The notes under the pieces: model-generated
Told to the model about the DNA's origin: nothing
Database searches by the model: none
The model's input: only the letters and a program-made list of their open reading frames with translations
Made by a program: the position numbers and the translations under genes
NCBI GenBank assembly: GCA_030686995.1
Contig: CM060704.1
Location: forward strand, 112,474,542-112,538,541
From: Artemisia argyi
Taxonomy: Eukaryota > Streptophyta > Magnoliopsida > Asterales > Asteraceae
DNA length: 64,000 nt
Reading direction: 5' to 3'
Part shown: piece after piece, positions 55,940 to 64,000 of the stretch
Position numbering within the stretch: the stretch's first letter is position 1
Layout: the number at the start of each line of letters is the position of its first letter

Positions 55940-58900
55940 TGATGAGTGTCTAAATACTCGTCATTTTATACCAATCTGAGCTGCCAAAACATACAAAAAC
56001 ACTCAAATATGCATCAAAATACTCAAAATATCTTAGAAGTGTGTTTTATATGTTTCAAATGCAAAATATGCAAAAAACAGATGAAAAACGTACAAAGTTT
56101 GCATAATTGGCAGTTTCAGTCCCTCAAGTTTCATAAATTGGCAAAACTAGTCCCTGGTTATTCTAAAAACTTGAAAAAGTCACCAAAGGTCCTTTTTAAT
56201 CATAAAGTTACATATTTAGTCCTTTGGTTCAAAGTTTCACAAAATTACAAGTTTAGTCCCTGTACTTTGGAAATTGACAGAAATGGTCCCTGGGATGTAA
56301 AAACTTTGAGAAAATCAATTTTGGTCCTTATACTAATAATCTTTTACAGGAATGGTCCTTGGTGTGATGTTTGGTGAAATTGCATATTTAGTCCCTGAAG
56401 TTTGGCGAATTGGCAAAAATAGTCCCCGGGTATTTTAAAAGTGAAAATTATCAAACATACCCTTGTACTATTCAAACATGGCAAGTTTAGCCCTTGTGAT
56501 AAAATTGGAAAAATGCCACAAACAGCCTCTCAACTTTGAATTAATTACAAATTTGGTCCTTGTGATTTAATACCTAAAAAACCAAACGGACTCTTTAAAT
56601 TATTACCCAAAACCATAATAAACCCAACACACATCAAAGCCCACCCACTATCCTATTTCCCAGCCCAAACTTAGCCCAATCCAGTCCACCCTTTAATATA
56701 AACGGGGTCAACCCGTTTGACCACCAAAACCACCCCAGCTTTACCACTTTCCCTCCCAAACCACCACCACCACCACCTCTGCTACCAAAACCACCCTCCA
56801 CCTGGCCTTCCACCTCAACCCCCACTTACCTACCCACTCCCCTCCACCTCCACAAACTTCCAAACCCCTTGAAAACCTCTCCACGCAAACACAGTACCCC
56901 CTTGGACTTTTTGGCGCGAAAAAGTACTTTTGAACGGTGTGGATTAATTAAACCTTATCAACGGCTAAGAATGGTGGGAAATGTCAAGGTGGGTCCCACA
57001 AACCCTGAAAATGTCTACAAAAAGGAAAAGATGCAGAGATGAAAGAGTATTAGTTTAGTTTTAGTTAATGGTAGTCGTAGGTAGTGTAATTTAATCATTA
57101 AGTTGTATTTTCAATTAAACAAGCTTGTATCAGTTAAATCTCATGTATTACAATCTTTAATCAAAGTTAATTTCAAGTTTCATTGTGTATCTTAGTCTAT
57201 GCAATTTTTCCTTATTTCAAGAATCACAAAATTCTCAACTGTTGTTGTTAGTTGTAGTTAAGTAAGTTCATAAGCTCATACAAGCTCTGACAAAGCTTGA
57301 ATAAGTTTTAGAAACCCTTAATCATTTGTTCAGTTTATAAAAGTAGAAAATACAAAAAAATCAAATAAAATAGGAAAAATACAAAAATCAGTTTCAATAA
57401 AGAAAGAAGCATTGGAGCAGGGTAGATTCTGGATTGCCCTGGTTTAGAAGCTTTGTGGAAAGCTATTAGGGTGGTTCACAGTTCTTGGTTTCATGTTTCT
57501 CAGTCAAACTTCATTTCTAAGTATTTCACCTTATTTTTGAATTTCACTGTAGCATAGCTTATATCTCTGCTTATTAGTTTGATTGTGCTTATTTGATGTT
57601 ACCTAGTCATAATCTAGCATAATATAGTTAAGTTGTTTGGTAAAATTAGTTGTTGTTTAAAATCTTGTTTTCACAGTTAAAATAGCATATTGGTATTTTA
57701 GGTGTTTCATGCTGGTATTATTGATGTTCCGTGTTCTATTAATCTTATGTCATGATATTACAACCTCTGAAATCAGTATTGAAGTCTACTTAGATCATTT
57801 GCTTTAGTAATCAAGTTCTAGTGTTTAAAAAAGGTGTGTTTGGCACAGTGGTGTTCATTGTGTTGTAGTGGAAACTTGTTGTTAATTTTGGTTCAATTTT
57901 GTCACTTAGGATCATATTAGATCATATAAACCATAAAACCAGTACCTCATTAGTTAAGAAGTCAAAATCCACCACCATCACCCTTGACAGTCCACTGAGT
58001 GGATCTGTGGGTACCAATTTTACCCATTTGGTTTAGAACCTGTTCATTTAGCCTATTTTAGACTTAATCCATCTTAGTTTAACTTATTTAGTCAGTAGGA
58101 TTAATTAGAAATTCATAAAAGTCAAACTAGGAGCAAAAGTTAAAAAGTCAAATTTCACATAAGCAGAAAATCTCAATATTTCAAGGATTTGTTGTGAATT
58201 TAGCAGAAGGATTCAGACCTTGTGCTTTGTAGGAAACATAGTCCACCACCTCAACTTTGATTTCATACCTTCATTGTATTTTTAAGATTTTTGTTGTGGG
58301 CCCCACACCTGTCTAAACTCAACTGCAGGGAGATAACCTCCCCTGTGCAGCAGACATCACACCCACACCACCACCTTTGGTGGTGGTTTGTGACCACCTC
58401 AGTGGGCCCCACTTGTCAACCTTAGTATCTTTGAACCCCCTCCTACCAGAGATTTCCCATTGACCTTTTGTTTGACCTCTAACCCTGTGGACCCCACTTG
58501 AATTCAGACTTGAACCTTGTCCCTAATCTGTCTCAGATTCCAAAAAGCCAAGTGCTTATTTTGAGCTTGTTAGCTTATTCAGTGTACCCCAAGTGCTTAA
58601 TCTTACTCAAACTAGTTCACACAACTTATTTGGACTAGATTTCACCATAGTGGGTCCCACACAAGCTCAGTTGAGCTTATTTGCTTGTTTGGTCAAACAA
58701 AGTCAACTGTGGAGGTAATAAGCCCCCACAGTGCTTATTAGTAGCTTATAAAATAGTTGTTTTTATTAAAGTTGTCTATTTTTAGATATAATTTAGATTT
58801 GTAAAAGAAAATTCAAGAAAAAACAATATGAAAATAAGTGATAGTTTCTATTTAATACAATTTAATTTTAATTTTAATTTTTATATTTTTATTAAGTAAG

Positions 58901-59843
58901 TTGTGTTTTTATATTTTTATTAATTTCCTTTTAGGTTAAAGTATTTTTAATAATTTTCTCAGATTTTTATTCTGTCTTTTAGTATTAATTATAATTTAAA
59001 TTAGTTTTATTAATAATAAATCAATAATTAAGTTATAAATAGCATAATTAATTTTTATAAGGTAATACCTAGTTTTTACATTTTTTATAGCTTTTATAAG
59101 TCATAAAATAGTTTTATAAATTTTTCCATAATTTTCTAAGTCATTTTAGTATTATTTGTAATTTAAAATAGTTTAATTAGTTTAATTAATATAAATAGTT
59201 TTTAATTAATAAAAAGCTCATAAAAAGACAAAAAGATTTATTTTTATTTTTTATACTTTCTTCAAGTTCATTTTAAGTTTTAGAAATTATTTTTATAAGT
59301 TTTTAGTTTAATTTGTAGTGTTTATCAATTTTAGTTTTTATTTAAGTTAGTTTTAATTAAATAGTTAAATAGTTTTTAATTAAATAATTAATAATAAATA
59401 ATAAAATAATCTAAAAAATAGTTTTCTTTTTAATTTAATTTTATTTTAAGTTTAAGTTTATAGAATTTTCATTTTTAACCCCTGTAGTTTATTTTTCTTA
59501 AAACTCACCTTTTTCTCAGTACGCAGTCGCGTCTGATTTTAAATTGGTGTACGTTTAAACGTTTTAGATATCTAGGTTTTACGTAATCATTAAAATAGTT
59601 TATCATAGTTTATTTAAGTTATAAAACCCTAGTTTAAACACACACTCACTTTTATTCATATCCCTGTTCACATTCACTCGATCACAAATTCGTTTTCAAT
59701 AAAACATCGCACACCTCGTTGGGACATTACGACCCGGGGAAACACTGTATTCCACGGAAGCATTTGCCTCAGCTGTTTGACTATTATACTTGACCATTCA
59801 CAAGTGGTTGACCAATAATTATCTGACCGTTTGAGGCGAATCA
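55940..59843 (+). mobile_element. 5' LTR of G4
   Basis: 3904 bases from TGATGAGTGTCT to GAGGCGAATCA. The first 600 bases carry about 15 TTTAGTCC/TTTGGTCC-type words. An E2F-like site TTTTTGGCGCGAAAAA lies at 56908-56923, repeated in the 3' LTR at 63899-63914. The second half is AT-rich and like that of G2. Confidence 0.88.
56908..56923 (+). promoter_or_regulatory. E2F-like site in G4 LTR
   Basis: TTTTTGGCGCGAAAAA contains TTTGGCGC and, on the other strand, TTTCGCGC, both forms of the E2F consensus. It is conserved in the 3' LTR (63899-63914) and matches in position the palindrome in the G2 LTR. Confidence 0.55.
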
Positions 59844-59848
59844 AAATT

Positions 59849-59868
59849 TGGCGCCGCTGCCGGAGAGG
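59849..59868 (+). other. Primer-binding site of G4
   Basis: TGGCGCCGCTGCCGGAGAGG, one base different from the G2 site at 33139-33158. Confidence 0.85.
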
Positions 59869-60041
59869 TTGTGCGCTTATTTTAAACGATTTTGCGTATT
59901 AGTGAATCTGGATATACATCCATTGTATATTTTCCATCTTTTATCCATATTTTTATAAAACAAAACACAAAAATATTCACCTTTACACCCCTACCTATTT
60001 GATTCTTCATTTCTCACCCCCTAAACCCTTTGATTCTTTCT

Positions 60042-61895
60042 ATGTCTTATTCTCACCTTCTTGTCTGTCAATGGTGTGGTAGTCCTTATAATGGTGGTAA
60101 TTGCCCCAGTTGTGGCATGGTAGAGTCAGGAAACGGGTCTGTCTATAACCAGAATCCCTATTCCTACCCTGACATGACTGATTCATTCCACCAGCTTCCA
60201 CACCATGAGACTCAACAGTTTTACTGTTGTGAGTATTGTGGTGGTTCACACTACAGTTCTAATTGTCAATCAGGAAACACGCTTGTCTATGAGCAATTTC
60301 CTAATAACAGTTTTGACTCACAACCACATCAGTTCAACTGTTGTGAGTATTGTGGAGGTCCACACTTTAGCTCTGATTGTCAAACAAGGAATCTATTTCC
60401 TTGTAACAATTACAACTATTCGTTTCAAGACCCACCTCCACAGTACCAAATGAACCAAGCAACTCCTCATAAAACCCAGCAAGACCTTTGTCAAGAGGTT
60501 CTTGAGAAACTTAAAGACCTTAAGGAGGAGTTGGCTAATATGTCGTTTCACAATGCACCAAGTTCTTCTTGTGTATATTGTGGGGGTCCTCATGATGATT
60601 TCAAATGTCAACCGTATTATAAACCTGAACATTGTTCTAGTTCTGATACATCCGGTTTTGACACATCCACACCCCCACAGTCTCCATTCATTCCATATTC
60701 TCGTGATAAATCTATCGCGGAATTACTTGCTGAAGAACATGCTGCTAGAGACGAAAGAAGCATGGAAGAATTACTAGTCTTAAAACAAGCAGCTATTACA
60801 CGTGTGCCAAATTTCAAAATGCTGCTCTTCTCGATGAGGATGATGAAAGTGATGATACCACATCAAGTTCATCAGTTGAGACTCCTTCCATGGATATACA
60901 GGGAGAAAAGAGTATGGGAGAATTACTAGCAGCAGAACAAATGGAAATTATAAAATCCATGTATGCTAGTCCTTCTCAACTCCCTGAGTCTACTGTTATC
61001 ATACCCGAGGTTCCCACTCACTCTCTGAGCATGGGGGACGAGCATCTTGACGCTATTCCTGCAAAGGAATCTGACGAATTCATAAAGTCTAGTGTTGAGA
61101 ACCTTGTCCCAATCCCAAGTGAGTCACAGGGAATTCTTGATCATATGTGTGATATTCCTACCCCCTGATAATCCAAATGATCAAATTGAGAATGTCTCTA
61201 ATTCCAGTGATGATTGTATATCTTATGGAGACATTGAGTATGTTGCGGCATCACTGCCTTATTCTGATGTTGATCCTCTTCTTGAGGATTTCACAGAGGA
61301 ACTCACTCACATCATTCCACTTCTATCTGGAAGTAATGATGATCTCTTGGACTTCGAAGCCGATCTGGAAGAGATAGAAAATCTCTTACATAATGATCCT
61401 TCACTCAGTACTTATCCCAACAGTCCAGTAGAGAATGTTAATCACATTGTTCCTGAAGCATTCAAAACTACTCTCACCAATCCTCTATATGAATTCGAAT
61501 CCGAATTCACTTTAATTTCTGATAATCCAATCTTTGATATTCAGAATGAGGATTGTGATGAGTTCACAACGGAACATGATTTCACAGATTTACATCTTGT
61601 GAATGATTCTCTTTACGAGGAGTTCTCCTTTGAACTCACTCATATCATATCTCCACCGGAGTATGATAACTTTTATTTTGATCTAGACATACCCATAATA
61701 TGTGTTGATCAAACGAGCTTAAAAGAGGAGATTCATGAAACAATGAATTCTCCTATTGAAGATGAGGAGTTAGTTATGATTTTCATCATGACTTTCTTTC
61801 TTTTCTTCATATATCCTGTTCCCTATCCTGTTCTTCACTCTTTCGGGAGTGAGGATATAAACTTTGACCCCGACAATCTCATTTATAAATTATGA
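60042..61895 (+). pseudogene. G4 zinc-knuckle acidic protein, two frameshifts
   Basis: The likely start is ATG 60042 (MSYSHLLVCQWCG), the conserved start of this Asteraceae repeat protein. Three CX2CX3HX4C knuckles are seen (CEYCGGSHYSSNC, CEYCGGPHFSSDC, CVYCGGPHDDFKC), plus an N-terminal variant with Tyr for His (CQWCGSPYNGGNC). A charged KLKDLKEEL stretch and repeated MEELL/MGELL motifs follow. One frameshift lies near 60803, and a second at the run of C near 61161. The tail is Asp/Glu/Ser-rich (DVDPLLEDFTEELTHII) and ends with a hydrophobic stretch (MIFIMTFFLFFIYP) before the stop at 61893-61895. Homologues often continue about 35 residues; here that part is out of frame. It resembles nucleic-acid-binding gag, but no canonical gag domain is seen. 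Confidence 0.75.
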
Positions 61896-62119
61896 GCCGG
61901 GTACTTATCTCATCGGTGTGAAACTTTCACGTGCTTCAAATGTTTATCCAAATATCTTGAATGAAAGTCCGATGCAGATTGTCTCTTCCACATCATGCTT
62001 CCCCATGGACAAATGAATTCGGGGTCGAGTTAAGTTAGCGACTCGGTAATCAAAAACAGTAGCATGTACATAGGTTTTCACCCATGTTTCACCCTAGTGT
62101 GGGGGAGATGCCCCACATG

Positions 62120-62259
<140 letters not shown>

Positions 62260-62474
62260 GTATGTATATACATCTTAAATAAAGGCTATATAATATTTTC
62301 TTCTTACGTTCTAAGTATTGGTTTAACACCCGGTATTTTGAATATTGAGGACAATATTCAGTTCTAAGTGTGAGGGGAGATTCGTTATTCTAACGAATTT
62401 AAACACATGTTCCATCAAGAACCCCCATTTTAGCCAAAATTTTAAAATTTTTTCTCACTTAGAACGCAATAAAT

Positions 62475-62933
62475 GGTTATCAGTCCGCCATGTCTAACCC
62501 ACATAAGGATTGGCTAATCCAGGAGCAAACGGTTCTTGGTAAAGATAACTCAAAGCCGTTTATGGCTTGCAATTTGCCCAAAATTGTATGGTTCCTCAAC
62601 TCCCCACATCCCATAAAGCGAATGAGTTGGCTAGCCCGCAAGATTATGGCTTGTGGTAAAGGCAGTGGAAAAACCATAATTGGTAATCAGCTCACCAAGA
62701 TGTTGACTATTCCATCAAGAGTTGGCTAGTCCAGAAGCAAACGGCTTTTGGTAAAGACTAATCAAATCCGTTGACAGCTGGTGATTTGCTCAAAATCACA
62801 CGGTTATCAGGTGTACCACAGTTCTTACACCTGGCTACTCCAGAAGTGATGGCTTTTGGTAAAGAGTTTTTCAAATCCATTAAGTTTTTCTCAAAAGATT
62901 GCTAGGGACTAGCAATAGTTTAGTGTGGGGGAT
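62475..62933 (+). repeat. G4 3' noncoding tandem repeats and polypurine tract
   Basis: Equivalent to G2 39719-40175: units with AGGAGCAAACGG and CTTGGTAAAGA, ending in GCTAGGGACTAGCAATAG and the polypurine tract AGTGTGGGGGAT (62922-62933). Similarity to G2 is much stronger here than in the coding regions. Confidence 0.65.
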
Positions 62934-64000
62934 TGATGAGTGTCTAAATACTCATCATTTTATACCAATCTGAGCTGCCAAAACATACAAAAACACTCAA
63001 ATATGCATCAAAATACTTAAAATATCTTAGAAGTGTGTTTTATATGTTTCAAATGCAAAATATGCAAAAAACAGATGAAAAACGTACAAAGTTTGCATAA
63101 TTGGCAGTTTCAGTCCCTCAAGTTTCATAAATTGGCAAAACTAGTCCCTGGTTATTCTAAAAACTTGAAAAAGTCACCAAAGGTCCTTTTTAATCATAAA
63201 GTTACATATTTAGTCCTTTGGTGCAAAGTTTCACAAAATTACAAGTTTAGTCCCTGTACTTTGGAAATTGACAGAAATGGTCCCTGGGATGTAAAAACTT
63301 TAAGAAAATCAATTTTGGTCCTTATACTAATAATCTTTTGTAGGAATGGTCCTTGGTGTGAAGATTGGTGAAATTGCATATTTAGTCCCTGAAGTTTGGT
63401 GAATTGGCAAAAATAGTCCCCGGGTATTTTAAAAGTGAAAATTATCAAACATACCCTTGTACTATTCAATCATGGCAAGTTTAGCCCTTGTGATAAAATT
63501 GGAAAAATGCCACAAACAGCCTCTCAACTTTGAATTAATTACAAATTTGGTCCTTGTGATTTAATACCTAAAAAACCAAACGGACTCTTTAAATTATTAC
63601 CCAAAACCATAATAAACCCAACACACACCAAAGCCCACCCACTATCCTATTTCCTAGCCCAAACTTAGCCCAATCCAGTCCACCCTTTAATATAAACGGG
63701 GTCAACCCGTTTGACCACCAAAACCACCCCAGCTTTACCACTTTCCCTCCCAAACCACCACCACCACCTCTGCTACCAAAACCACCCTCCACCTGGCCTT
63801 CCACCTCAAGCCCCACTTACCTACCCGCTCCCCTCCACTTCCACAAACTTCCAAACCCGTTGAAAACCTCTCCACGCAAACACAGTACCCCCTTGGACTT
63901 TTTGGCGCGAAAAAGTACTTTTGAACGGTGTGGATTAATTAAACCTTATCAACGGCTAAGAATGGTGGGAAATGTCAAGGTGGGTCCCACAAACCCTGAA
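62934..64000 (+). mobile_element. 3' LTR of G4, truncated by window end
   Basis: First 1067 bases of an expected roughly 3.9 kb LTR, matching 55940-57000 with scattered substitutions. It includes the conserved E2F-like site at 63899-63914. Confidence 0.9.

Noticed and set aside
55946..56377. 143-codon ORF at the start of the G4 LTR
   Set aside because: The other LTR copy is open over a similar span simply through high identity; sequence is LTR and no protein motif is seen.

Overview
This window is plant nuclear DNA made almost entirely of transposable elements. AT-rich spacers, GT-AG introns, Ty1-copia and Ty3-gypsy retroelements with tRNA-Met and tRNA-Asp type primer sites, and plant Helitrons all fit a eudicot. 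Several element proteins match my recollection of repeat proteins typical of Asteraceae (Tanacetum, Artemisia, Chrysanthemum, lettuce); that family assignment is inference. I found no ordinary host gene, tRNA, rRNA or CRISPR array. All percentages are hand estimates.

Left part (1-9243). A minus-strand Helitron helicase remnant (463-857) is cut by the LTR of a minus-strand SIRE-like Ty1-copia element (LTR 858-2183, polypurine tract 2184-2200). The 3' internal part of that element is split by a 3.8 kb solo LTR (2555-6350, target duplication AAAAC). It carries a broken accessory ORF in the env-like position (7356-8290). A partial second copy of that ORF lies at 25200-25924.

Helitron part (9244 to about 25 kb). 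A minus-strand Helitron (A) ends at 9244 with a 3' hairpin and CTAG. Its RepHel gene can be modelled as 13 exons between 16619 and 9463. The N-terminal AT-hook exons and the HUH/Y2 Rep exons are open, but the helicase exon has four lesions. A second Helitron (B, 17258-23439, plus strand) sits upstream and carries fragments of host genes, including mitochondrial ribosomal protein L15 and casein kinase 1. Beyond it is a small, intact, four-exon gene of unknown function (23632-24324, minus).

Retroelement nest (25945-64000). A Ty1-copia element C1 (LTR 25945-26313, gag 27320-28848) is split by gypsy element G1 (28849 onward). G1 is split by G2 (30698-43751, duplication TGGAC) and G3 (44102-51940, minus strand, duplication AAAAA). 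The 3' LTR of G1 is entered by G4 (55940 to beyond the window). Only G2 encodes reverse transcriptase and integrase, and it is inactivated. G1, G3 and G4 are non-autonomous. G1 encodes a retropepsin-like protein that seems to lack the catalytic Asp, G3 encodes gag-protease only, and G4 encodes a zinc-knuckle acidic protein. G2 and G4 share LTR ends, primer site, 3' noncoding repeats and polypurine tract. G1 and G3 share LTRs and 3' noncoding DNA. This pattern suggests two parasite/partner families.

The most notable items are the G1 ORF that reads through open once two nested insertions are removed, the LTR promoter motifs (a bZIP-like TGACGGCGTCA array in G1/G3 and E2F-like palindromes in G2/G4), the AT-hook N-terminus and duplicated exon of Helitron A, the small spliced gene, and the host-gene fragments in Helitron B.
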